Positions 26,975-35,512 of a DNA stretch of 64,000 nucleotides are shown in pieces (positions within the stretch are counted from its first letter, which is position 1; every line of letters begins with the position of its first letter). The position numbers and the translations under genes were made by a program. The notes below the pieces were generated by a model. It had not been told where the DNA came from. It did no database searches and saw nothing but the letters and a program-made list of their open reading frames with translations. The DNA is from Candidatus Thiodiazotropha sp. LNASS1 (lineage in GTDB: Bacteria > Pseudomonadota > Gammaproteobacteria > Chromatiales > Chromatiaceae). Location of the stretch: contig NZ_OZ156465.1 of the NCBI RefSeq assembly GCF_964212655.1, positions 1,798,001-1,862,000 on the forward strand, given 5' to 3'.

Positions 26975-27190
26975 ATGCCGAACGTACGCGTTAAAGAGAA
27001 CGAACCTTTTGAAGTCGCCATGCGCCGTTTCAAGCGCTCCTGTGAGAAGGCCGGGGTGCTCGCTGAAGTCCGCCGCCGGGAATTCTATGAAAAGCCCACT
27101 TGGGAACGCAAACGCAAGGCAGCAGCAGCCGTTAAACGCAACCTGAAAAAGGTTTCCCGCGAAAGCCGCCGTTTCGAACGCCAGTATTGA
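26975..27190 (+). CDS. rpsU: 30S ribosomal protein S21
   Basis: 71 aa, full family length. Begins [21 protein letters not shown] and ends with the lysine/arginine-rich [21 protein letters not shown] ribosome site precedes the ATG at 26975; upstream in-frame ATGs at 26894 and 26912 are not family-like. It is the first gene of the macromolecular synthesis operon. Confidence 0.98.
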   Translation: MPNVRVKENEPFEVAMRRFKRSCEKAGVLAEVRRREFYEKPTWERKRKAAAAVKRNLKKVSRESRRFERQY

Positions 27191-27223
27191 TCATCCCCCC
27201 CTGCCCCGCAGGAGCCTGCCAGG

Positions 27224-27667
27224 ATGCTTAAAGAACAGATCTTAGATGACGTCAAGGCCGCCATGAAGGCCAAAGAGAAGTCACGTCTGGGCACTTTGCG
27301 TCTGATCACCGCCGCGATCAAGCAGCGCGAGGTCGATGAACGTACCGAACTGGATGATACTCAAGTATTGGCAATCCTGGAAAAGATGATCAAGCAGCGG
27401 CGCGACTCCATCAAGCAGTATGAAAGTGCAGGCCGCCAGGAGCTGGCAGAGCAGGAAAAGAGCGAGATTGCCATAATCGAGACCTATATGCCCGCAGGTC
27501 TGAGCGATGATGAAATTTCGGCAATGGTCGACAATGCAATCGCCGAAACCAATGCCTCGGGCATGCAGGACATGGGCAAGATCATGGGGCTGCTCAAACC
27601 TCAGATGCAAGGCCGGGCCGATATGGGCAAGGTCAGCGGCCTGGTAAAACAAAAACTGGCAGGCTGA
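27224..27667 (+). CDS. GatB/YqeY domain protein
   Basis: 147 aa cytoplasmic YqeY protein, related to the C-terminal tRNA-binding part of GatB. The pattern is MLKEQILDDVKAAMKAKEKSRLGTLRLI ... YMPAGLSDDEI ... MGKVMGLLKP-like end. It lies between rpsU and dnaG, its usual position. A short CCTGC/GCAGG hairpin just upstream (27199-27211) overlaps the ribosome-site region. Its cellular role is not settled. Confidence 0.93.
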   Translation: MLKEQILDDVKAAMKAKEKSRLGTLRLITAAIKQREVDERTELDDTQVLAILEKMIKQRRDSIKQYESAGRQELAEQEKSEIAIIETYMPAGLSDDEISAMVDNAIAETNASGMQDMGKIMGLLKPQMQGRADMGKVSGLVKQKLAG

Positions 27668-27734
27668 CTCACATCAGGCCATTATCAGCTATTCTTGCCC
27701 CATGGCCGATTCCCTTTAAGGCCAGTAGGAAAAC

Positions 27735-29483
27735 ATGGCCGGTAAGATCCCCACACAGTTTATCGATGACCTTTTGAACCGCATCGACGTTGTCGATGTC
27801 ATCAATCGGCGCATACCGCTTAAAAAGGCAGGCCGCGACTTTCAGGCGCGTTGTCCCTTCCACGACGAAAAGACCCCTTCATTCACTGTCAGCCAACAAA
27901 AGCAGTTCTACCACTGTTTCGGCTGTGGCGCCCATGGATCAGCCATCGGTTTTCTCATGGAGTATGAAAATCTCGGTTTTGTCGAGGCCGTGGAAGAGCT
28001 GGCTCACACTGCGGGCCTCGAGGTACCCCGGGAGGCCGGTTCCGACCAAGGCCCAGACCTGCGTCCGCTGTATGACTTGATGGAGGATGCAGCCCGCTTC
28101 TACCGCCATCAACTCAAAAACCATCCCAATGCCGAACTGGCAATCGACTATCTCAAGTCACGCTGCTTGAGCGGTGAAATCGCCGCCGCCTTCGGTATCG
28201 GTTATGCGCCTCCAGGTTGGGATAATCTGCTTACCACACTTGGCAAGGATACTTCCTCCGTCTCCAGACTGCTGGAGTGTGGATTGACTCAAGAGGGGGA
28301 AAGCAAGGGTTACGACCGCTTCCGAGACCGCATCATCTTTCCCATCCGGGACCGGCGGGGACGCACCATCGGCTTCGGCGGCCGCACCATCGGAGATGAA
28401 AAACCGAAATACCTGAACTCACCTGAAACCGCATTGTTTCATAAAGGACGGGAACTCTATGGCCTGTATGAGGCGCGCAAGGCAAACGCCAAGATTACAC
28501 GACTACTGGTGGTGGAGGGCTATATGGATGTGGCCGCACTGGCCCAGCATGGCATCCTCAATGCCGTTGCAACCCTCGGTACGGCCACCACTCATGACCA
28601 TCTGGAATTGATCTTTCGCACCTGTCCCGAGGTAGTATTCTGTTTTGACGGTGACCGTGCCGGTCGGGATGCGGCCTGGAAAGCACTGCAGACCAGCCTG
28701 CCTCTGATGCGGGATGGACGAGAAGTCAAATTCCTCTTTTTACCCCAAGGCGAGGACCCGGACACCCAGATACGCAAAGAGGGTGCCGATGCCTTCAATG
28801 TACGCATGGAGCAGGCCCAACCTCTGTCGAAATTTCTCTTCCAACAACTTACCGATCAGGTACAGATGGAGAGTATCGATGGTCGCGCAAAACTTGCCCA
28901 GCTGGCGTCCCCCCTTCTGGAAAAGCTCCCATCCGGGGTGTTTCGCCGCATGATGTTTCAGCATCTGGAAGAGGTGGTGGGTATCAGAGACGGCCATCTC
29001 GACAAAGGCGTTCAGCAAAAAGGCCAAAATCGCCAAAGGAGTGTGGTGCCTAGTGAAAAGCAGCAACGCCCTACCCCGATTCGAATGGCCATTGCATTAC
29101 TGCTCGACAACCCCCATCTATACACCATTGCAGACAGCGTTGAAAAAGATTGGCAAAAGTGGGACGCACCCGGCATAAGCATTCTCAAACAGTTACTTGA
29201 AATAATCCGTTCCCAACCTACGCTTAACAAAGCAGCTTTGTTGGAACGATGGCGAGATACGGAGCACTTCAATCACCTCAACAAATTAGCCAATTACGGG
29301 TTTGATCTGCCGGGCATGGATCAGGAGGCTGAATTACGTGATGCACTCCTCAAATTAAATGCGCAGTTTCATAAAAATTCCCGACCGCAACCGGGGAATC
29401 TACGTCCCAGCGAACTGTCTGATGATCTGCTCAATGAGCTGAAACGCCGCTATCCCGGCACCCTCAGCCAGGATGAGCAGTAA
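27735..29483 (+). CDS. dnaG: DNA primase
   Basis: 582 aa (E. coli 581). The CHC2 zinc ribbon (CPFHDEKTPSF ... YHCFGCGAHG) is followed by the RNA-polymerase domain, the Toprim motifs VVEGYMDVAAL and FCFDGDRAGRDAAW, and a C-terminal helicase-binding domain. Primase makes the RNA primers for both replication forks. It is in the conserved rpsU-yqeY-dnaG-rpoD order. Confidence 0.98.
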   Translation: MAGKIPTQFIDDLLNRIDVVDVINRRIPLKKAGRDFQARCPFHDEKTPSFTVSQQKQFYHCFGCGAHGSAIGFLMEYENLGFVEAVEELAHTAGLEVPREAGSDQGPDLRPLYDLMEDAARFYRHQLKNHPNAELAIDYLKSRCLSGEIAAAFGIGYAPPGWDNLLTTLGKDTSSVSRLLECGLTQEGESKGYDRFRDRIIFPIRDRRGRTIGFGGRTIGDEKPKYLNSPETALFHKGRELYGLYEARKANAKITRLLVVEGYMDVAALAQHGILNAVATLGTATTHDHLELIFRTCPEVVFCFDGDRAGRDAAWKALQTSLPLMRDGREVKFLFLPQGEDPDTQIRKEGADAFNVRMEQAQPLSKFLFQQLTDQVQMESIDGRAKLAQLASPLLEKLPSGVFRRMMFQHLEEVVGIRDGHLDKGVQQKGQNRQRSVVPSEKQQRPTPIRMAIALLLDNPHLYTIADSVEKDWQKWDAPGISILKQLLEIIRSQPTLNKAALLERWRDTEHFNHLNKLANYGFDLPGMDQEAELRDALLKLNAQFHKNSRPQPGNLRPSELSDDLLNELKRRYPGTLSQDEQ

Positions 29484-29536
29484 GAAACAGGGGTCTTCAG
29501 AGAAAGACCAATGGCTGGTACAAGTATATGAAAGTG

Positions 29537-29545
29537 TGCTAATAT
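29537..29545 (+). promoter_or_regulatory. extended -10 promoter before rpoD
   Basis: TGCTAATAT, an extended -10 (TGN plus TAATAT), in the 112-base dnaG-rpoD gap, about 50 bases before the rpoD ATG. It would give rpoD an extra promoter independent of rpsU. Confidence 0.45.
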
Positions 29546-29595
29546 GGTGAGTTCAGTCTCAGTGTTGTACACCTCGTCTGACTACAAGGTAAAAG

Positions 29596-31428
29596 ATGAA
29601 CCAGGAACAGCAGCAATCTCAACTAAAGCAACTGATTGCAAAGGGTAAGGAACAGGGATTCCTCACCTACGCGGAAGTTAATGACCACCTTCCTGAGGGC
29701 ATAGTAGAGCCTGAACAGATCGAGGATATCGTCCGCATGATCAACGACATGGGCATCACGGTCCATGAATCGGCGCCCGATCTTGAAGACAACACCCTCA
29801 GCGACTCGGTCGTCTCCGCCGATGAAGATGCCGCCGAGGCGGCAGCTGCCGCCCTGGCCAGCGTCGATAGCGAATTTGGCCGCACTACTGACCCTGTACG
29901 CATGTATATGCGTGAAATGGGCACTGTCGAACTGCTGACCCGTGAAGGCGAACTGCGCATCGCCAAGCGCATTGAGGAGGGCCTGCATCAGGTCTCCGCC
30001 GCATTGTCCACCTTCCCCACCACCGTCGACCTGCTGTGCACGCTGCTGGAGAAGATTGAACCCGGCGAATCACGGCTTGCCGACATCACCAGCGGCTTCA
30101 TCGATCCCAACGAACCCGATGAGATCCCCACACCGGTGCAACCGCAGGATGCCAGTAACAACAATAATTCCAGTGATGACGACGATGACAGCAGCGACGA
30201 TCCGGAAAACACCGGCCCAGACCCCGAAGAGGTCGCGGCAAAGGGAAAAGAGCTTCGCAAGCGTTATAACTCGCTGTGCTCCGCGCTGAAGAAACAGGGC
30301 CGTGCCAGCGCCAAGTCGCAAAAGGCCCAGGATGCGGTTTCAGAGACATTCCTTGAATTCAAGCTGGTACCCATCACCTTCAATCTGCTCGTCTCCACGT
30401 TAAGAGACACTATCGAGCGCATCCGCAATCAGGAACGCATCATCATGAACCTTTGCGTCGACAAGGCACGCATGCCCCGCAAAGAGTTTATCGCCTCGTT
30501 TCCTGACAATGAGACCAACCTCGATTGGATAATCGACCAGATCAATAAAGGCAAGCCCCATTCGGAAGCCCTCAAAGAGTATGCCGACGAGATCATTCGT
30601 GCGCAAAAGCGCCTTGTCGGCATTGAGAGCGACTGCCTGTTGACCATTGGTGAAATCAAAGAGACCAATCGCAAGATGTCGATCGGCGAGGCCAAGGCAC
30701 GCCGCGCCAAGAAAGAGATGGTGGAAGCAAACCTGCGCCTGGTCATCTCCATTGCGAAGAAATACACCAACCGCGGACTGCAGTTTCTCGACCTCATCCA
30801 GGAAGGCAATATCGGCCTGATGAAGGCAGTGGACAAGTTCGAATATCGCCGCGGTTACAAATTTTCAACCTATGCGACCTGGTGGATTCGTCAGGCCATT
30901 ACCCGTTCTATCGCCGATCAGGCGCGCACCATCCGTATACCGGTGCATATGATAGAGACCATCAACAAACTGAACCGCATCTCCCGGCAGATGATTCAGG
31001 AGATGGGCCGCGAAGCCACACCGGAAGAGCTGGCAGAACGCATGGATATGCCGGAAGACAAGATTCGCAAGGTACTCAAGATAGCCAAGGAACCGATCTC
31101 CATGGAGACACCGATCGGTGACGATGAGGATTCCCACCTGGGTGATTTTATCGAGGATTCCGGCGTGGTCTCCCCCATCGAATCAGCCACCGCGGAAGGC
31201 CTGGGCGAAGCGACGCAAAACATGCTGGCCGGATTGACCAGCCGGGAAGCGAAAGTGCTGCGCATGCGCTTCGGCATCGACATGAACACCGACCACACCC
31301 TCGAAGAGGTTGGCAAACAGTTCGATGTCACCAGGGAACGTATCCGCCAGATCGAAGCCAAGGCACTGCGCAAACTGCGCCACCCTTCGCGCTCAGATCG
31401 CCTCCGCAGCTTCCTCGACAGCGATTAA
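29596..31428 (+). CDS. rpoD: RNA polymerase primary sigma factor (sigma-70)
   Basis: 610 aa (E. coli 613). Region 1.1 is at the N-terminus, then [21 protein letters not shown] (region 1.2), an acidic non-conserved insert ([14 protein letters not shown]), region 2 [39 protein letters not shown] (split over 2.2-2.4), region 3, and the region 4 helix-turn-helix [30 protein letters not shown]. It is the last protein gene of the operon, followed by a terminator-like hairpin and a tRNA gene. Confidence 0.98.
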   Translation: MNQEQQQSQLKQLIAKGKEQGFLTYAEVNDHLPEGIVEPEQIEDIVRMINDMGITVHESAPDLEDNTLSDSVVSADEDAAEAAAAALASVDSEFGRTTDPVRMYMREMGTVELLTREGELRIAKRIEEGLHQVSAALSTFPTTVDLLCTLLEKIEPGESRLADITSGFIDPNEPDEIPTPVQPQDASNNNNSSDDDDDSSDDPENTGPDPEEVAAKGKELRKRYNSLCSALKKQGRASAKSQKAQDAVSETFLEFKLVPITFNLLVSTLRDTIERIRNQERIIMNLCVDKARMPRKEFIASFPDNETNLDWIIDQINKGKPHSEALKEYADEIIRAQKRLVGIESDCLLTIGEIKETNRKMSIGEAKARRAKKEMVEANLRLVISIAKKYTNRGLQFLDLIQEGNIGLMKAVDKFEYRRGYKFSTYATWWIRQAITRSIADQARTIRIPVHMIETINKLNRISRQMIQEMGREATPEELAERMDMPEDKIRKVLKIAKEPISMETPIGDDEDSHLGDFIEDSGVVSPIESATAEGLGEATQNMLAGLTSREAKVLRMRFGIDMNTDHTLEEVGKQFDVTRERIRQIEAKALRKLRHPSRSDRLRSFLDSD

Positions 31429-31441
31429 TTACAGGAGCCCA

Positions 31442-31474
31442 GCGCAACGACAGCAAAAACTGCTGTTTTTGCGC
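31442..31474 (+). terminator. terminator after rpoD
   Basis: Hairpin ACAGC/GCTGT (31450-31454/31462-31466) followed by TTTT, inside a longer pairing GCGCAA/TTGCGC (31442-31447/31469-31474). It separates rpoD from the tRNA promoter. Confidence 0.6.
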
Positions 31475-31481
31475 CGGGATC

Positions 31482-31490
31482 TGATACAAT
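31482..31490 (+). promoter_or_regulatory. promoter of the CAU tRNA
   Basis: TGATACAAT, an extended -10, ending 12 bases before the mature tRNA 5' end. Confidence 0.55.
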
Positions 31491-31502
31491 CCCGCCGATT
31501 CC

Positions 31503-31579
<77 letters not shown>

Positions 31580-31719
31580 ATAAAATTGATTACATTGATA
31601 CCGGTTTCTCTGTTGAGATAAACCTTTTCAAATCCTAATTTGTAACTCTGACTCTGAACTCGTTCGGCCGTGGCTGCCGTAATTCGGTAATCTGATTTGG
31701 TATGGCACCTACCAGCGAT

Positions 31720-32391
31720 TCATTGATCCACCAATTCCCCTTCAGGCGTGACAACGGGTAACCCGAACACCTGCCATAGTTGCATACCACCACGGTAGTA
31801 ATACAGCTTTTCCGCAGGATAGCCGATGCTGAGCAAGCCGCGGATCGCCGTGGGTGACTGACCGCACCAAGGCCCGTTACACCACAACACCAAGGTTTTG
31901 GCTTCAGTGAAATCCCAGTTCTTGTCTCTCTTTTTAGCGCCGAACAGTATCAGTGACTCCTCCAAGGTGATCTCGTCCGCGCCCTGATCTGGATTTAGGT
32001 GTGTAAAGGGGACATTGATCGACCCTGGAATGGTGCCGCGTTCATGCCAGTCAGTGGTCCTGGCATCGATCAACAGGCCACTGCCCTCACCCAGTGCTGT
32101 TTTCATGAAAGCGATCAGCTCAACCTCACCGATGGTATTGACGCCGCTCGTCACTTCTATCGGTTGTGCACAAAAGGGAGGGCATGGTCGTGAAGTGCGG
32201 GCAAAATCGAACTCAAGCAGGGCGTCGGTATCCTGGTTGCGGCGTATCAACAACTCCTTGCCGGCATGTTTGACACTGAACTCCCCTATCTCGGGAGTAA
32301 TCATGACCTCTAAAGTATCTGCACCAGATATGGCCGATATCGATGCCGCAAACAGGCTTAAAATTAAAACAGAAATCTTGTTATTTCCCAT
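31720..32391 (-). CDS. exported rhodanese-like protein
   Basis: 223 aa. A signal peptide (MGNNKISVLILSLFAASISAISGA) sends it to the periplasm. An N-terminal part of about 90 residues carries a CPPFC cysteine pair; the rhodanese domain follows, with LLIDARTTDWHERGTIPGSINVPFTHL (split), and active loop LVLWCNGPWCGQSP, which holds two cysteines. The loop CNGPWC is longer than in ordinary rhodaneses. The ATG at 32391 has an AGGAT ribosome site; an ATG three codons earlier does not. It stands alone. A periplasmic sulfur-transfer role in sulfur oxidation is inference. Confidence 0.75.
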   Translation of the reverse strand: MGNNKISVLILSLFAASISAISGADTLEVMITPEIGEFSVKHAGKELLIRRNQDTDALLEFDFARTSRPCPPFCAQPIEVTSGVNTIGEVELIAFMKTALGEGSGLLIDARTTDWHERGTIPGSINVPFTHLNPDQGADEITLEESLILFGAKKRDKNWDFTEAKTLVLWCNGPWCGQSPTAIRGLLSIGYPAEKLYYYRGGMQLWQVFGLPVVTPEGELVDQ

Positions 32392-32556
32392 AGGGATCAT
32401 CCTGTCGATCTGAATTTCAATGGAGATTATATCAATTCACAGATCAAAACAGTTGAATAGCTTAAGTGAATCAAATTTGACCTCTCGACGACAGCTCACT
32501 AGGCTCAGAGGTTAGTATCGATTGCTAACGGTAAAAAACTCGATATACCAACCAAG

Positions 32557-34563
32557 ATGGCAACAGCGAACGAAATCAAACATCTCGTTGAAAAGTTGAA
32601 CGCTGCCACCGTACGCATCAAACAGCGCCTTACCGAGCGGTACCTTGCACAAATCCCGACTCAGCCGAAGACCAAGAGGGGATCCGACCCAAAATCGATC
32701 TGGTGGGGTTATTTTCCGGTAGTGCTGGTAGCCATACTGGGACTTACAATAACCATAATGCTGTTCGTGCAATCAATGCGATGGGAAAAAAATCAGGTTG
32801 AAATCGCGTTCAGAGAGGCCTCTCAGGACAGAATCCTGGTGATCCAGCGTGAAATCAAACACTCACTGCGCATTGTTCTCGACATTGCCAGTTTTTTTGA
32901 AGCTTCCGAAATCGTCGGTCGGCGCGAATTTCGAAAATTCGTCGGCCCGGCATTGAAGAACCAGGCCGGAATAAAAACTCTGGAATGGGTCCCTGTCGTT
33001 ACTGACGAGATGCGTCAGACATTCATCGAAGAAGCCCGGCAGAGTTTTCCTCCATTTGAAATCCTGGAAATGGATGACTCCGGCATGCTCAACAAAAGTC
33101 CGCGTCGGCTGTTCTACTACCCGATTCTCTACATACAACCCTATCAGTACAATAAACAGCTGCTCGGTCTCAACATGGGGACCGACCCAACCGCCTCCAA
33201 TCTGTTCAGTGAAGCGGAAATCACGCGTGAAATCCAGGTTTCTCCCGGCATTTACCTTAATGACGATGGAGAAAGAAAGACCGGAATCATGGTTGCCGCC
33301 CCTGTCTTCTTCAATGCTGACAATGCAAACGAAGAGCCCCCCCAGGCGAACTCATCAATTAGAGGATTTGCCATTGGTGTGTTCTATATCGGTGAGATCA
33401 TCGAACGCGCATTGGAGAGTCTCCTTCCCGGCGGGATAGACATCCACTTCTACCAAAGCGATGAGGATGAGGAAGGACGCCTACTCTATAGCCACCATAC
33501 CCGATTGCGAGACAGTTCAACGGTTACTGATAGTGACATTAACCAAGAAATCTCCTACGCTCAGGAGATAAATGTCGGAACTCAGCAATGGAAAATAGTA
33601 TGCAACAGCGCATCGGGCAAGTTCACGGCAGACACGTGGAGCAGTTGGGTCATCTTCTTTGGGAGTCTGGCCTTCACTCTGCTGTTTACGATCTATATCG
33701 CAACACTCGTCGGACGAGCGAGACAGGTCAGGCTGGAAGTCGAGGAGAGAACAGCACAACTATGGGAAGTGGTGCAGGCACTGAATCAGGAGGTAATCGA
33801 GCGCAAATCGGCTGAGCAAGAGTTACAGAGGCTTAATGAAACCCTGGAACACCATATCGCCAACCGCACGGCAGAGGCTGAGCGCAGAGCTCAATACCTC
33901 GAACAGTTCGCCTATGTCACATCGCATGACCTGAAGGCGCCTTTACGTGCGGTATCGAATCTTGCCCAATGGATCGAGGAGGACATCCATGACAAACTGG
34001 ACGATGCGGCTAAAGAGCAACTTGCCCTGCTCCGTGATCGCGTCAAAAGAATGCATGATCTCATAGAGGGATTGCTAGAGTACTCAAGGGTCGGCCGGAG
34101 TTCCGACCCGGAGAGCCTGGTGGACACCCAGGAGCTGGTAGAGGAAATTATCGATTCCCTCTCCACTTCTGATAGATTTTCTATCAAGATCAAAGGCAAG
34201 ATGCCAACTCTGAATACTGATCGCCTGCAGCTTGTACAAGTCCTTTCCAATCTGATCAGCAACAGCCTGATGCATCATGGTGGAAAGAAGGGGAAGATAC
34301 GGATCAAGTGTGACGATTTAGATCAATTTTACCAATTTTCAGTTTGTGATGATGGGCAAGGTATTGCGCCGCAATACCACAAAAAGATTTTCCTGATGTT
34401 CCAAACACTGGAATCAAGTGATTTGGAAAGCAGTACCGGCATTGGCCTGGCACTGGTAAAAAAGATTGTCGAAGAGCATGGAGGCACCATAAAATTAACA
34501 TCGGAACCCGGGGAAGGAGCATGCTTTTATTTTACCTGGCCAAAAGTCAGCCCGTCCGAGTAA
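32557..34563 (+). CDS. CHASE-domain sensor histidine kinase
   Basis: 668 aa. Transmembrane helix at about 51-71, periplasmic CHASE domain (about 85-330: IKTLEWVPVV, NKSPRRLFYYPILYIQPY, MGTDPTASNLF), second helix near 360-385, coiled coil (410-450), HisKA with phosphorylatable His457 in SHDLKAPLRAV, and HATPase domain (NLISNSLMHHG, DDGQGIAP, STGIGLALVKKIVEEHGG). CHASE domains sense small extracellular ligands, often cytokinin-like or short molecules; the ligand here is unknown. The response regulator follows after 49 bases and is probably its partner. Confidence 0.9.
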   Translation: MATANEIKHLVEKLNAATVRIKQRLTERYLAQIPTQPKTKRGSDPKSIWWGYFPVVLVAILGLTITIMLFVQSMRWEKNQVEIAFREASQDRILVIQREIKHSLRIVLDIASFFEASEIVGRREFRKFVGPALKNQAGIKTLEWVPVVTDEMRQTFIEEARQSFPPFEILEMDDSGMLNKSPRRLFYYPILYIQPYQYNKQLLGLNMGTDPTASNLFSEAEITREIQVSPGIYLNDDGERKTGIMVAAPVFFNADNANEEPPQANSSIRGFAIGVFYIGEIIERALESLLPGGIDIHFYQSDEDEEGRLLYSHHTRLRDSSTVTDSDINQEISYAQEINVGTQQWKIVCNSASGKFTADTWSSWVIFFGSLAFTLLFTIYIATLVGRARQVRLEVEERTAQLWEVVQALNQEVIERKSAEQELQRLNETLEHHIANRTAEAERRAQYLEQFAYVTSHDLKAPLRAVSNLAQWIEEDIHDKLDDAAKEQLALLRDRVKRMHDLIEGLLEYSRVGRSSDPESLVDTQELVEEIIDSLSTSDRFSIKIKGKMPTLNTDRLQLVQVLSNLISNSLMHHGGKKGKIRIKCDDLDQFYQFSVCDDGQGIAPQYHKKIFLMFQTLESSDLESSTGIGLALVKKIVEEHGGTIKLTSEPGEGACFYFTWPKVSPSE

Positions 34564-34612
34564 GCTGAGATTGAGATCCTATTCCACATACTGAGAAACA
34601 AGTATCCTGATC

Positions 34613-35026
34613 ATGCTGAACCAAGATGAAACAATCCTGCTGATAGAAGATGACCGAGTCGACATCATGACGGTTCAGCGCGCCTTGCAAAAAAACAATA
34701 TCAGCAATCCTCTACTGATCGCCAGAACAGGACTAGAAGCCCTCGACATGCTGCGCGGTACAAATGGCGTCAAGAAAATCACCCCCTTACCGGCACTCAC
34801 ACTGCTGGATCTCAATCTTCCCAAAATGAGCGGATTCGAGTTTTTACAGGAACTGCGCAACGACCCAGAACTCAATTCACTGCGTATCATTGTGCTGACA
34901 TCATCCAACGAACCGAAAGACCGTGCAGCTGCGTTTGAGTTTGAGGTTGACGATTACATCGTCAAACCTCATTCATTTGATGAATTTACACGCGCTGTAG
35001 CCACCATCCTTGCACTCTGGGAGTAA
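34613..35026 (+). CDS. single-domain response regulator (Rcp1-like)
   Basis: 137 aa, receiver domain only. Acidic pocket IEDD, phosphorylated Asp66 in LLDLNLPKMSG, switch Thr in VLTSSNEP and Lys in IVKPHS. There is no output domain, so signalling must go through protein contacts. Its close position after the CHASE kinase indicates they form a two-component pair, similar to phytochrome/Rcp1 sets. Confidence 0.92.
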   Translation: MLNQDETILLIEDDRVDIMTVQRALQKNNISNPLLIARTGLEALDMLRGTNGVKKITPLPALTLLDLNLPKMSGFEFLQELRNDPELNSLRIIVLTSSNEPKDRAAAFEFEVDDYIVKPHSFDEFTRAVATILALWE

Positions 35027-35341
35027 ACAGGCGACTGTTTTTCGCGGCAGATAGAAAACACACCATATTTTGGGACTCAGCAAGTGTAAACGCTAAATAA
35101 TGCTATTATTCGGCTATGGGGCAGACAGGTTGGCGCACTCCTTAAACAGGCATCCGATCAAAGGCTTGATGCTGTCATCAACCATTCCTCTCATAAGCAT
35201 ATCTCACTGATCGAGCAATGGTTTTTTTGGGAATGCGCTAACTTCAATCCGGCTTTGTATCCATTTTTTATCAGTATTTTATAATTGCTTTTTGTAAAGA
35301 ATACGCAGAGAAGACAAACCGACAATAATCAAGGATGTATC
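35027..35341. other. leader region upstream of the TonB receptor
   Basis: No gene is seen. A weak hairpin AAACAG/CTGTTT (35025-35040) follows the response regulator. AATAAT-GCT-ATTATT (35096-35110) is a dyad that could be an operator. A hairpin pair is described separately. No cobalamin riboswitch motif is recognised. Confidence 0.4.
35166..35228 (+). promoter_or_regulatory. possible attenuator hairpins
   Basis: TTGATG/CATCAA (35166-35171/35176-35181) overlaps by two bases the left arm of AACCATT/AATGGTT (35180-35186/35217-35223), which is followed by a run of T to 35228. The two structures exclude each other in part, and the second could terminate transcription ahead of the TonB receptor gene. 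The 30-base loop makes the terminator reading uncertain. Confidence 0.3.
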
Positions 35342-35512
35342 ATGATCAGACAATCCACAGCAGAATGGGGCTGTCCCATATATTCGCCATATATCCGACC
35401 ATATTTAAAGCAAAACAATGGATATCGGAAAATCTGCTCCCAGACAAATATCCTCTCTAGTCATCCAGGCCTGATAAGCCTGGAAAAGGATTTTAATTCC
35501 CGCCGCATATGA
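35342..35512 (+). CDS. possible short leader ORF coupled to the TonB receptor
   Basis: 56 codons (MIRQSTAEWGCPIYSPYIRPYL and on), preceded by AAGGATG at good spacing. Its stop overlaps the receptor ATG (ATGA), and the receptor start itself lacks a ribosome site, so translational coupling is possible. The peptide has no recognised family, signal peptide or membrane helix. It could be chance. Confidence 0.35.
   Translation: MIRQSTAEWGCPIYSPYIRPYLKQNNGYRKICSQTNILSSHPGLISLEKDFNSRRI

Noticed and set aside
35101-35500. Cobalamin riboswitch upstream of the TonB receptor
   Set aside because: The conserved B12-box was looked for and not found; only generic hairpins are present.
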